Shown piece by piece: positions 22,485 through 31,240 of a DNA stretch of 33,570 nucleotides. Position 1 is the stretch's first letter; each line of letters opens with the position of its first letter. The notes under the pieces are model-generated. The model saw only the letters and a list, made by a program, of their open reading frames with translations. It did not search any database and was not told the DNA's origin. The position numbers were made by a program, and so were the translations under genes. The DNA comes from Acidobacteriaceae bacterium (GTDB taxonomy: Bacteria; Acidobacteriota; Terriglobia; Terriglobales; Acidobacteriaceae). The stretch is taken from NCBI GenBank assembly GCA_003152695.1, contig PMAT01000109.1, positions 326-33,895 of the forward strand. Reading direction: 5' to 3'.

Positions 22485-23234
22485 CTACTTTGACGCGCTC
22501 CCACTCCCGCCGGCACGAGGAATCTCCAGAGGAAAGGATTCGCCATCGGCCCACACCGCCCCATCCTCGAAAAACTCCCGCTTCCAGATGGGCACTGTCT
22601 TCTTCAGCGTATCGATCAGCCAGCGGCACGCGTCGAAGGCCGCGGCGCGATGAGCGGACGCAACCACAATATAGACGCTGGTTTCGCCAATCGGTAAACA
22701 CCCCAGGCGGTGCACGATTCGCACGTCGCGGATAGCGTAATTCGCCAGTGCCTGCTGCGCTAAACGCTCCATCTGCCGCAACGCCATCGGCCCATAAGCA
22801 GTGTAGTCGAGGTAGAGGGTCCGGCGTCCGCGGGAGTGATTGCGCACAATCCCGTCGAAGACGGCGACTGCTCCGTCTTCCGGATGCTTGAGGGCGACGA
22901 TGGCAGCCGTCTGGATTGGCTCGCCCACCAGGCTACAGTGGTCGGAAATCAGCGGCAAAGAGATCTCGGCCGTCGAGTCTTCGTCGACCTTACCGCCGCT
23001 TACTGGCGGAATCAGCGCTACCTCATCGTTATCCTGTAAGACCGCCGTTCCATCGGAGTATTCGTAATTGACGGAGAGAGCGATGGCGTTGCGAAAATCC
23101 TGCAACTTCGGAATGCGTTGTTGCAGTTCGGCATAGAGATCGGACAAGCGCGCGCCATGGGACAGCTGCACCACTTCACGCTCGCGCCCGGCGAGGTCCC
23201 GCAGCATCCCCAGGTAAAGCACGCGCACCTGCAT
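22485..23234 (-). CDS. moaX: MoaD-MoaE fusion, molybdopterin synthase (MoaX-like)
   Basis: A 249-residue protein joining both subunits of molybdopterin synthase, which converts cyclic pyranopterin monophosphate to molybdopterin. Residues 1-81 are MoaD, a ubiquitin-like sulphur carrier ending in IPPVSGG (Gly80-Gly81). Residues from about 100 are MoaE, with VFDGIVRNHSRGR, RLGCLPIGETSVYIVV, then HRAAAFDACRW and KKTVPIWKREFFEDG, which carries the catalytic lysines. MoaD normally needs a free C-terminal Gly for thiocarboxylate formation, so cleavage after Gly81 is expected. M. tuberculosis MoaX, a fusion of the same order, is reported to be cleaved this way. The ATG at 23234 fits the MoaD N-terminus; a GTG at 23252 is an alternative. 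Confidence 0.92.
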   Translation of the reverse strand: MQVRVLYLGMLRDLAGREREVVQLSHGARLSDLYAELQQRIPKLQDFRNAIALSVNYEYSDGTAVLQDNDEVALIPPVSGGKVDEDSTAEISLPLISDHCSLVGEPIQTAAIVALKHPEDGAVAVFDGIVRNHSRGRRTLYLDYTAYGPMALRQMERLAQQALANYAIRDVRIVHRLGCLPIGETSVYIVVASAHRAAAFDACRWLIDTLKKTVPIWKREFFEDGAVWADGESFPLEIPRAGGSGSASK

Positions 23235-23309
23235 GGCTAAAGCATAACCCACCTGCCAACGCGCGTTATGGGACCTTCTTGGATTTGGCAGGGCGTTGGT
23301 GGCGTGGGA

Positions 23310-23831
23310 CTACTGCATGGCGCACTCGGGAGATTTGTCCATCTCAGCGCGGAGTTTGCTCAGGTCGAAAACGCTGGTGGTTGGCGCACCGGTGAGAAAG
23401 GGCTTGAACTCGACGGAAACTTTTCCAGAGTTGAGCAGGGCCTGGATGAATTTCACACGCTCAGCGTCAGTCTTGGCGAAATAGGCGTAGGTTATAGTGT
23501 CTCCGTAGGGAACCCATCCCGTCGTTTGCGTGGTCCCGCCTATCGTCATTTTGAAAATCTGCTGTGCACCTTTTGCATCCATGTCAGTGTCTTCAACCAG
23601 GGCACCGCCTGCCGAAAATGCAATAGTGTGTCCGGTCTTCTTGCCCTTGTGAACGCATTCCACGGTTAACGTGGGGAGTTTTTCCTGACCCGTGGCCAAT
23701 GAATAGGGCTTCTGTGCCGCAACGCTCAGAGCGACGGTGCCGTTGCCCCGGGAAACATGCACCTCTTGCCCCACGCACAGCGACGACCACAACACGATAG
23801 CGACAAACCTCGATAGGTTCACTATGGACAT
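23310..23831 (-). CDS. Putative secreted protein of unknown function
   Basis: A protein of about 173 residues with a signal-peptide-like start (MSIVNLSRFVAIVLWSSLCVG). The mature part is mostly beta-strand, with LPTLTVECVHKGKKTGHTI and, near the end, SGKVSVEFKPFLTGAP followed by TSVFDLSKLRAEMD. That closing pattern, a strand then a FDLSGL-like helix, recalls VasI/IalB-type small periplasmic proteins; this is a loose resemblance, not a firm assignment. Two cysteines (ECVHK and PECAMQ) could form a disulphide. The frame continues to a GTG at 23861, three bases after the RNase gene stop; 23831 is preferred for its signal peptide. Co-transcription with the RNase gene is likely. Confidence 0.6.
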   Translation of the reverse strand: MSIVNLSRFVAIVLWSSLCVGQEVHVSRGNGTVALSVAAQKPYSLATGQEKLPTLTVECVHKGKKTGHTIAFSAGGALVEDTDMDAKGAQQIFKMTIGGTTQTTGWVPYGDTITYAYFAKTDAERVKFIQALLNSGKVSVEFKPFLTGAPTTSVFDLSKLRAEMDKSPECAMQ

Positions 23832-23864
23832 CCTTGCCAACATACTCCCCACCACGGTCACGCT

Positions 23865-26735
23865 CTAATGAATGTCGAAGTTTTCCTGGTGCAGTAGAGG
23901 ATCGCTCTTCACCAGCACGGTCTTGCCCGTCAAGTCTTCCATCTCTGAGATTAGCTTGCCGTTATTGGCCTTCAGGGCCTTGGCTACTTCGGGATTCACG
24001 CGCAGCGTGATGTCAGTCTTGTCATGCACCTTCGCCATCTTTCGCATCTCGATGTAAAGCTCGTTGCATACGGTTGGCACCGACTTCACAAAGCCCGCAC
24101 CCACGCAGTAGGGGCAAGTCTCGCCCAAGGTGCGTTCCAGCGATTGCTTCACGCGTTTGCGGGTAATCGCGACCAATCCGAAATCGTTGAACTGCAGCAC
24201 CTTCGACGGAGCGCGATCGTTGCGCAAAGCCTCTTCCAAGGCCTGCATCACCTTCTGGCGATTCTTGCGCTCGTCCATGTCAATAAAGTCAATGACGATG
24301 ATGCCGCCCAGGTCGCGCAGCCGGATCTGCCTCACGATTTCCTTGACTGCATCCACGTTGGTCTTGGCGATGGTGTCTTCCAGCCGCTGTGTCTTGCCAA
24401 CATATTTGCCGGTGTTGATGTCGATCGCGACCAGCGCTTCGGTCTGGTTGATGACGATATGTCCGCCGCTCTTCAGCCACACCTTCGACTTCAGCGAGCG
24501 ATTGATCTCGTCCTGAATGCCGAACTGCTCGAACAACGGGGTGTCTTTGGTGTAGAGCTTGATGCGCCGGACCAGCGACGGTTGGAAGCGGCTGGCAAAG
24601 CGCACGACGCGCTCATACTCGTCTTCGGTGTCCACCCAGATCTGCGAGAAGTCGGCATTGACCTGGTCGCGCAATATTCGTTCCACCAGGTTCAGGTCGT
24701 GATAGATCAGCGCCGGCGACTTGCTGTTCTCGGTGCGGCTCTTGATCTCGGCCCACAAATGTTTGAGGAAGCGAATGTCGGCGCGCAGATCTTCTTCTTT
24801 GATGTTGGCGGCGGCGGTGCGGACGATGAATCCGCCTAATCCGTTTTCCCGTTCGCTGGTCACGATGCGCTTCAGCCGCTGGCGTTCTTCGTCGGAGGCG
24901 ATCTTGCGCGAAACCCCGACGTGGTTGACCGTGGGCATGTACACAAGAAAACGGCCGGGCAGCGCAATGTGGCTGGTGATACGGGCGCCCTTCTTACCGA
25001 TCGGTTCCTTGGCAATCTGGATCAGCACCTCCTGCCCTTCCTTCAACAGGTCGGTGATGAGCGGCTGGTTGCGGTTGGTATTGGGACGCGCGCGGAAGTT
25101 GCGGCGCGGACCACCACGGCGGTTGCGATCGCGAAAGCCACGGCGATCGTAGCCGGGACGCTCCGTCTGACGCTGCTGATAGCCGGCAGTAGGAGACGCA
25201 GCCCGCACCTCGGCCCGGCCGTTGGTCGCTTCGCCCTCGCCGGACTCTTCTTCCTCTTCCTCGTCGGCCTCGGAGCCGTAGATTTGTTCTCCACGCTCCT
25301 CAGCCGCTACCACTTCGTCCTCATCGACGTCGGCAATCTTGGGAATCCAACGGTCCGAATCGCCGTTGTCGGCGTCGAGGGTCTCTTCCTCAAGAACCAG
25401 TTCCTCATCGCCCTCCACTTCGCTCATCGCACTAAGATCGTCGGGGACGGGATGAAATTCCATCTCCTCGTCTTCCAAAACTTCATGCTCCAGGGTACGT
25501 CCCACGGGAGCGACCGAAGGAGCGGCAAGCGATTGGAAGCCTGGCGACTGCTGGGTTGCGCCTTCGCGGTGATTTTGTTCCCGATTTTCGCCGGCCGGCG
25601 GGAAGTCGGTGCTCTGGAGTTCGGCTGGCGGGTCTTCGGGCAGAGTTGGATTCTCCGCCGTTGCGGTCAGAAGCTCGGTCGCAGTTGCCTGCGACGTCAC
25701 TCTTGCATCGGGCTCTGCACCGTGGGACTCGGAAGGCGCGACCCTCAGGCGTTCCCGCGGTTCCGGGTCATCATCTTGGTGCGCGGCTTCGGCCTGTTCC
25801 GTTTCCTCATGCTCGATGACAAGGACGCTCCCGGCTGGTGGCGTAGTTACCTGTCCGGTCTGGCGTGGTTCGGATGCGGCGTGTCCGGGTTCGAGCCCGG
25901 AATGTAATTCGGGTTCCTTAACTTCAGCGCCGACCTGAGCATTCGAATCGACAGAGGGAGTGGAATCCTCAACTGGAGCAAAAAATCCCTGCTCGCGCGT
26001 GTCTTCGTCCTTCGGCTCAGGCGCGGGCTGCTGCGACAGGTTGCGATACTTCGAAATCGACTCGCCAGGCAGAACGATCGGCGTATAGCCTGCGGGCGGA
26101 CCATAATCCGCGCGGGGACGCGCACGCGGGCGCGTTTCCGCATGATAGGCTGGCGCTTCCTCCACGGGCTTTGCGGGCTCGATCTTTGGCTCTGGCCGGT
26201 CGTTGCGCTCGTCTCCCTGACCGCGACGTCCGCCACGGCGACGACGGCGTCCCCGCCAGGGCCGGGTTCCTTCCGCCGAATCAGGATCTGCCGTGGTCGA
26301 AGCCTCGGTCTCCTCGCCTTCCGATTGCTCCCCAGGAGCAGGGAAATCTTCTTGGGCAACTTCGAACTCCTCCGCGATCTCGGGTTCAGCAACGGCAGAC
26401 TCCGCTTTGAGCTGTGCCTCTTGCGCGGCGTACGCTTTGCTTACATCGATGGCATTGCGCGGCACAGGAATACTTCCGAATTCTTCTTCGTCTTCTTCAT
26501 CGCCGGTGACTTCGAGGAAATCAGAGACATAAAGGAAGGCATCGCGTTCCAAGCCGATGTCCACAAAAGCCGACTGCATGCCGGGAAGCACGCGCGTGAC
26601 CCGGCCTTTGTAGATCGATCCTGCGAGGGTGTATTCGTTTTCCCGCTCGAAAAACACTTCGGCGAGTAGGTCGTCTTCCACCAGCGCCACCTTGGTTTCG
26701 TGTGGCGTGGAGGACACATAAAGTTCCTTATTCAT
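23865..26735 (-). CDS. rng: Ribonuclease E/G family endoribonuclease with long internal insertion
   Basis: A 956-residue Rne/Rng endoribonuclease for RNA processing and decay. Residues 1-78 match the RNase G start and first half of its S1 domain (SIYKGRVTRVLPGMQSAFVD). A low-complexity insertion follows (about 79-558): acidic stretches, RGRRRRRGGRRG (161-172), PIVLPGESISKYR (219-231) and an Arg/Gly-rich end (528-558). From 559 the S1 domain resumes (LLKEGQEVLIQIAKEPIGKKG) and runs into the catalytic core with Asp772 (VAIDINTG) and Asp816 (VIDFIDMD), equal to E. coli RNase E Asp303 and Asp346. The zinc-link is CPYC (874-877). The short C-terminus resembles RNase G more than RNase E. It follows the rod-shape genes, as rng follows mreBCD in E. 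coli. Confidence 0.92.
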   Translation of the reverse strand: MNKELYVSSTPHETKVALVEDDLLAEVFFERENEYTLAGSIYKGRVTRVLPGMQSAFVDIGLERDAFLYVSDFLEVTGDEEDEEEFGSIPVPRNAIDVSKAYAAQEAQLKAESAVAEPEIAEEFEVAQEDFPAPGEQSEGEETEASTTADPDSAEGTRPWRGRRRRRGGRRGQGDERNDRPEPKIEPAKPVEEAPAYHAETRPRARPRADYGPPAGYTPIVLPGESISKYRNLSQQPAPEPKDEDTREQGFFAPVEDSTPSVDSNAQVGAEVKEPELHSGLEPGHAASEPRQTGQVTTPPAGSVLVIEHEETEQAEAAHQDDDPEPRERLRVAPSESHGAEPDARVTSQATATELLTATAENPTLPEDPPAELQSTDFPPAGENREQNHREGATQQSPGFQSLAAPSVAPVGRTLEHEVLEDEEMEFHPVPDDLSAMSEVEGDEELVLEEETLDADNGDSDRWIPKIADVDEDEVVAAEERGEQIYGSEADEEEEEESGEGEATNGRAEVRAASPTAGYQQRQTERPGYDRRGFRDRNRRGGPRRNFRARPNTNRNQPLITDLLKEGQEVLIQIAKEPIGKKGARITSHIALPGRFLVYMPTVNHVGVSRKIASDEERQRLKRIVTSERENGLGGFIVRTAAANIKEEDLRADIRFLKHLWAEIKSRTENSKSPALIYHDLNLVERILRDQVNADFSQIWVDTEDEYERVVRFASRFQPSLVRRIKLYTKDTPLFEQFGIQDEINRSLKSKVWLKSGGHIVINQTEALVAIDINTGKYVGKTQRLEDTIAKTNVDAVKEIVRQIRLRDLGGIIVIDFIDMDERKNRQKVMQALEEALRNDRAPSKVLQFNDFGLVAITRKRVKQSLERTLGETCPYCVGAGFVKSVPTVCNELYIEMRKMAKVHDKTDITLRVNPEVAKALKANNGKLISEMEDLTGKTVLVKSDPLLHQENFDIH

Positions 26736-27150
26736 GGAATGCTCCGGTCTTGCCGGCGCGGTCGATGGGAAGGACAGGAAAAACCCTACAGGTGATTAGG
26801 CTGACGACACACCGGGACTTACGCCGGGGTGCGCACCAGACCTGATTCGTGAAGCAACAATTTGTGGAATCTTTAGCACCGTATAGAGCACGCGTTTCGA
26901 AGGTTGTGGCCTCACTCTCAGCATCAGCCAAGGGGCCGTTTCCCGCCTCGAAAGACGTGCTTTGCAATCCTGTCCGGCCTGTTCTCCTGGCGGCCGGCAT
27001 GCCCTCGTACGTGAAGGCGGTCGTAATCTTGTTGTCATCCTTTGGAAGCCCGACGTCCAGTCTGTAATGGCTTCCCCGGCGAATGAGACCGGCAGTTCTG
27101 AAGCGCGTCCCAAAGGACGCTAAGAAAGTCCAATGCCAACAGTTTGCAAT
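26736..27150. other. Intergenic region, 415 nt, probable long leader/promoter region of the RNase gene
   Basis: No supported gene: the short open frames lack ribosome binding sites and family features. Structure visible is a 6-bp hairpin GCGTCC/GGACGC with a CAAA loop (27105-27120) soon after the rodA stop, possibly a weak terminator but without a T-run, and a CCGGCC/GGCCGG pair around 26972-26996. RNase E messages in other bacteria have long, structured, self-regulating leaders, so a similar role here is plausible but unproven. Confidence 0.5.
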
Positions 27151-28236
27151 TCAGTTCACAAACCGGCGCATACGAATGTTCATCACGATTCCCAGCGCCA
27201 GGAACATGAACAGTACTGAGGATCCCCCGTAACTCATTAACGGTAAGGGGATGCCCGTGACCGGCATGAACCCTACCACCATGCCTACGTTAACCAGGAC
27301 GTGGAACGCGAGTACCGCGACCACACCCATGATCACAAAGGCACCAGCCCGATCCGGGGCCGTCTGAGCGTTCTGCACCAGACGCATCAGCACGATAAAG
27401 TATAGCAGCAGCAAGCCCATAGCGCCTAGAAATCCGTGTTCTTCGGCAAAGGCGGCAAAGATGAAGTCGGTATGCGGCACGGGCAGAAATTGGCCCTGGG
27501 TCTGGCTCCCGTGTGCCGTTCCCTTGCCAAAGATTCCCCCTGAGCCCACGGCTACCTGCGACTGAATCACCTGATATCCATGGCGTTGCGGGTCGGCCTC
27601 CGGCTCCATGAAGCTGGTCAGGCGGTCTCGTTGGTAAGGCTTGAGGACATGCCAACCCACAGGGGCCAGCAGTGCCCCCAATACCAGGATGACCAAGGCA
27701 TGGCGGGCCTTCATTCCACCCAGGAACAAGCCCATCACAGCGATCGGGATGTAAGTGAGCGCCGTTCCCAGGTCGGGTTGGGCGAGCACCATCAGCATGG
27801 GAACGCCGACCAGCGCCCCTGCTTTGACGATGTCCTGGGCCGTACATTCGGACTTTGTCTCGGCAAAATACTTGGCCATGGCAAGAATGAGCACCAGCTT
27901 CACCCACTCCGAAGGCTGGAAGTGAAACGAGCCTAGCTGCACCCAGCGGCGCGCGCCCAGATACTTCTTGCCGAACACTTCCACCGCAACCAACGATGCG
28001 ATGGAAATCAAGTACAGCAGCGGTACCCGTTCCAACAAGGCCTGGTAATTGAAGAAGCTGACCACGAACATCAGACCTACGCCGCCCAGGATCCAATACA
28101 CCTGCTTGAGATGTACACCCATAAACTTGGTGCTGAGGGTTGCGCTATAGATCTCGAGCACGCCCAGAGAGCAAATTAGCAGCACCAGCACCAGCAGGAC
28201 CCAGTCGAAATCGCGGAAGGAGATGTAGCGGCTCAT
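27151..28236 (-). CDS. rodA: RodA, SEDS peptidoglycan glycosyltransferase
   Basis: A 361-residue polytopic membrane protein that polymerises lipid II during cell elongation, in complex with PBP2. About ten membrane segments are visible. Family signatures are LGARRWVQLGSFHFQPSEWVK (93-113), the loop QPDLGTAL (153-160), and FLPVPHTDFIFAAFAEEHG with the catalytic Asp257. The C-terminus has MPVTGIPLPLMSYGGSS, the classical SEDS ending. Its start codon overlaps the mrdA stop as ATGA (28233-28236), so the two partners are translationally coupled. It is the last gene of the rod cluster before the 415-nt gap and the RNase gene. Confidence 0.96.
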   Translation of the reverse strand: MSRYISFRDFDWVLLVLVLLICSLGVLEIYSATLSTKFMGVHLKQVYWILGGVGLMFVVSFFNYQALLERVPLLYLISIASLVAVEVFGKKYLGARRWVQLGSFHFQPSEWVKLVLILAMAKYFAETKSECTAQDIVKAGALVGVPMLMVLAQPDLGTALTYIPIAVMGLFLGGMKARHALVILVLGALLAPVGWHVLKPYQRDRLTSFMEPEADPQRHGYQVIQSQVAVGSGGIFGKGTAHGSQTQGQFLPVPHTDFIFAAFAEEHGFLGAMGLLLLYFIVLMRLVQNAQTAPDRAGAFVIMGVVAVLAFHVLVNVGMVVGFMPVTGIPLPLMSYGGSSVLFMFLALGIVMNIRMRRFVN

Positions 28237-30413
28237 GGCTGCCTCCCGGGAACGACTGTCGTCGCAGGTGTGATCGTTGGCTTGCCAGGCTTCTTTGCTG
28301 CAGGTGGAGCTTGCAGCTCAGGATTTGTCGCCGGGGGCGTCGGTCGACTCTCGGCGGGAGGTTCGGTTTCGGGATGGGCCATCTCCACATGGGACTCGGT
28401 GGTTTCGAGATCAGCAGGACGAATAGCCTTGTCCGCTTCACTCACTCCGGGCGCCGCAGTTACCGGCTTGGTCTTGCCGTCGGCTGATACCGTGAAACGC
28501 CCGGCTTGCATCTTGTCGGGAGTCTTGGCGTCGCCCTCGTGCCACACCGCGGCAACTTCCGCCTGCTTAGATCCAGAAGGCGATCCTGCCTTGGCCACCT
28601 GCGTCTGGCGAGTACGCTGTTTCTCAACGTAGGCCTTGATCACCTGCGCAGTGGCACGAGCGGCAAAGTAACCGTGCTCGCCCTCCTCGAGCAAAACCGC
28701 CACAACAATCTCAGGATTCCGGCGCGGCGTGACGCCAACAAACCAGCCGTTGTCCTTGTACTTACTCTTTTCGCTGCTGCCCATCTTCGCCTTGAGTTGG
28801 TTGGAGATGGTCTGCGCACTGCCAGTTTTTCCAGCGAAGTCAATTCCCGGCAAGCGAGCGCTGGGCGCGGTTCCAATGGGCGACACCACCGCCGCCAGTG
28901 CGTCGGTGATGGTCATCCAGTTCTCCTGGTCGAGGCCAATGTTCGTTTTATCGGTGTAGTTCGCCACCTGCTTAAACCCCGGCGGAAACTGGTCTGGAAA
29001 GGCCACATGCGGACGGACCAAGACGCCATCGCTGGTCACCGCGCCGACTGCCCGCGCCAGTTGAATCGGCGTAGTCGCCACTGCCCCCTGCCCGATTCCG
29101 ACGGAGATGGTTTCGCCGGCATACCACTTCTGCTTGAAGTTCTTGATCTTCCACTCTTCGGAAGGCATGACCCCAGAGACTTCCTGTGGCAGATCGATCC
29201 CCGTCTTTTGTCCGAGTCCGAGCATGGTGGCGTACTTCGCGATGCGGCTGATGCCCAGCTTCTCAGCCAGCGTGTAGAAGTAGGAATCGCAGGACTGGTA
29301 AATCGCTTTGCTGATGCCCACGGTCCCGTGACTGCCGTGTCCGGCGATCCAGCATTTGAAGAAGCGGCCGTAAAAGGTCTTGCCACCTCCGCAAGTAATG
29401 ACAAGATTCTGCGCGATACCTTCCTGCAGTCCGGCGGTGGCCATGATGACCTTGAACACTGAACCGGGAGCGAGCTGCGCCTGGATGGCTTTGTTCAGGA
29501 GCGGCTTACCGGGGTCGGTCACCAACTGGTTCCACTCATCACGCGTGATGCGCACCGCGAACTCGTTGGGATCGAAGGCGGGACGGCTGACCATCGCCAG
29601 AATCTCACCATTGCGCGGATCCATGGCGACGATGGCGCCCGGCCTGCCCTCCAGAGCCTCCTCGGCCGCTATCTGTAGATCGAGATCGATGGTGAGTTTG
29701 AGCTGTCTGCCGGGAACCGCCGCCACGTCGCTGAGGGTGCCTACTTCCTTGCCGCGACTGTTGACCAGTACCTGGCGCGAGCCGTTCTTGCCCATCAGAA
29801 TATCGTTGTAGTACTGCTCGACGCCCGACATGCCGACGATGTCGCCGGGGTTGTACAGCTCCCACTGCGGCTGGGTCAGCATGTCTTCGCTCACCTGGCC
29901 CACGTAGCCGATGATGTGCGCCATGAATCCGTTCTTGGGATAGAGGCGGCGGTGAACGGTGATGATGGCGAGCTCGGGGAACTCCTCTTTGTGCGATTCG
30001 ATGAAGGCCAGCTCGTCGGGGGTAATGTCGTCCTTGAGAAACAGCGGCTGATATCCCGGCACCGCGGCCATGCGCTTCAGGCGGGCGCGCAGCTCGTCGG
30101 GCGGGATGTGCAGCCCAGCAGCGATCTTGTCGGCGTCGGCCTGCAGATCGCGGTTCTGATCGCGCAGCAGCAGCACCGAGAACGAAGGATAGTTGTCAAC
30201 GATGATGCGGCCTTCGCGGTCAAGAATCTTGCCGCGCGGAGCCAGGATGGGCACCTGCTTGATACGGTTCTGTTCAGCCAGCGTGCTGTAATAACCGCTG
30301 CGCGCCACCTGCAAGCGCCACAGCCCGAAGGCAAGCACGAGGAAGATTCCCGGCAAGACGTATTGCACTGCGGTAAGCCGGAGCTGGGAGACTTTTTCGT
30401 CGCGACCGAACAT
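28233..30413 (-). CDS. mrdA: Penicillin-binding protein 2, elongation transpeptidase
   Basis: A 726-residue class B PBP that cross-links peptidoglycan in the elongasome. Numbering here counts from the TTG just upstream (30416); the ATG at 30413 is residue 2. One membrane helix lies at about 17-36. A pedestal domain begins with LAPRGKILDREGRIIVDNYPS. The transpeptidase motifs are SVFK (Ser319-Lys322), SCD (375-377) and KTGSA (530-534). A C-terminal tail of about 125 residues (from about 600) is low-complexity, with Pro/Ala/Glu-rich segments, and is longer than in E. coli PBP2 (633 residues). It lies in the cluster mreB-mreC-mreD-mrdA-rodA, separated from mreD by 281 nt in which I see no gene. 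Confidence 0.95.
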   Translation of the reverse strand: MFGRDEKVSQLRLTAVQYVLPGIFLVLAFGLWRLQVARSGYYSTLAEQNRIKQVPILAPRGKILDREGRIIVDNYPSFSVLLLRDQNRDLQADADKIAAGLHIPPDELRARLKRMAAVPGYQPLFLKDDITPDELAFIESHKEEFPELAIITVHRRLYPKNGFMAHIIGYVGQVSEDMLTQPQWELYNPGDIVGMSGVEQYYNDILMGKNGSRQVLVNSRGKEVGTLSDVAAVPGRQLKLTIDLDLQIAAEEALEGRPGAIVAMDPRNGEILAMVSRPAFDPNEFAVRITRDEWNQLVTDPGKPLLNKAIQAQLAPGSVFKVIMATAGLQEGIAQNLVITCGGGKTFYGRFFKCWIAGHGSHGTVGISKAIYQSCDSYFYTLAEKLGISRIAKYATMLGLGQKTGIDLPQEVSGVMPSEEWKIKNFKQKWYAGETISVGIGQGAVATTPIQLARAVGAVTSDGVLVRPHVAFPDQFPPGFKQVANYTDKTNIGLDQENWMTITDALAAVVSPIGTAPSARLPGIDFAGKTGSAQTISNQLKAKMGSSEKSKYKDNGWFVGVTPRRNPEIVVAVLLEEGEHGYFAARATAQVIKAYVEKQRTRQTQVAKAGSPSGSKQAEVAAVWHEGDAKTPDKMQAGRFTVSADGKTKPVTAAPGVSEADKAIRPADLETTESHVEMAHPETEPPAESRPTPPATNPELQAPPAAKKPGKPTITPATTVVPGRQP

Positions 30414-30697
30414 CAAGAACTACAACTTTCGCAGGGTCTTATGGTTGCAAAGTTTTGAAACTAACAGAGTGTCCGCCCTGTCGCCAACTCCGCCGCGCGA
30501 AGCTGCGCACCGCAGGACTGCACTCGATTTAGTGGCGAATCACAGATCGGAAACTCTGAACTATTGTAGTCCGAATCGGGGCGAGAACGGAGGGGAAAAG
30601 GCCGGGCAAACGAGAACTCACCAAGGAACACATCAAGCGGTTAAGCGCGACATTCGGCGTGTCGCCTGCGTTGTTCCTCTAATCTCGGGGTTCGACC

Positions 30698-31240
30698 CTA
30701 CCGCTGCTTGAACCTGTCGAGAAACTTGAAGACAAATATGCCGATCACGGCGTTGGCCAGCGCGGAAACGGCCACGTGGCTCCAACTCCACTGCTGCACC
30801 TGGCCAAGCAGGCCGTGCGCCACGCCGTAATAAATCCCCTGGTGGGCCACGAAAAAGATGTAGGTAATGATGAAGCGCGAGCCAGGATTCTCGACGTCGA
30901 TTTTCAGGCCCAGCGACGACGCCGAGTACCCGATGATCGTCAGGGCAATGCCGTACATGCCCAGCGGATGGTGCGGGCCGGCGAAGAGGTCCTGGATCAG
31001 GCCAATGGCGCAGCCCGTGAGGCATCCGCTGATCGGATTGCGCCGGGCCACCGCGAAGAAGATGGTGACCATGAACGGCAAATTGATCGCCGCCAAGAAT
31101 GGAATCTTCCCCAGAATGAAGATCTGGATCAGTACCGCAACCAGTGGGATGAAGATGATCGCGGGCCAACCGAACTCGTACACCGCGACCTGGTCGCGTG
31201 AGGTGAGGCTTCCCCGGAATGGCATGACTCGGCTGGTCAC
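30698..31240 (-). CDS. mreD: MreD, rod-shape-determining membrane protein
   Basis: A 180-residue membrane protein with about five hydrophobic segments, within the usual length of MreD (about 160-180). Recognisable parts are INLPFMVTIFFAVARRNP, the conserved GCLTGCAIGLIQDLFAG segment and PLGMYGIALTIIGYSAS. It links MreC to the elongation machinery. The start is GTG at 31240, overlapping the mreC stop as GTGA; an ATG at 31225 is an alternative. Coupled translation with mreC is expected. Confidence 0.92.
   Translation of the reverse strand: MTSRVMPFRGSLTSRDQVAVYEFGWPAIIFIPLVAVLIQIFILGKIPFLAAINLPFMVTIFFAVARRNPISGCLTGCAIGLIQDLFAGPHHPLGMYGIALTIIGYSASSLGLKIDVENPGSRFIITYIFFVAHQGIYYGVAHGLLGQVQQWSWSHVAVSALANAVIGIFVFKFLDRFKQR

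Noticed and set aside
24921-25907. 328-residue plus-strand open frame
   Set aside because: Antisense to the RNase E/G insertion; the low-complexity Glu/Arg codons on the minus strand keep the opposite frame open.
27105-27120. Rho-independent terminator after rodA
   Set aside because: The 6-bp hairpin has no following T-run on the minus strand; kept only as a note in the intergenic entry.
26736-27150. tRNA or known small RNA in the gap
   Set aside because: No cloverleaf, CCA-end or TPsiC-like GTTCRA box was found on either strand.
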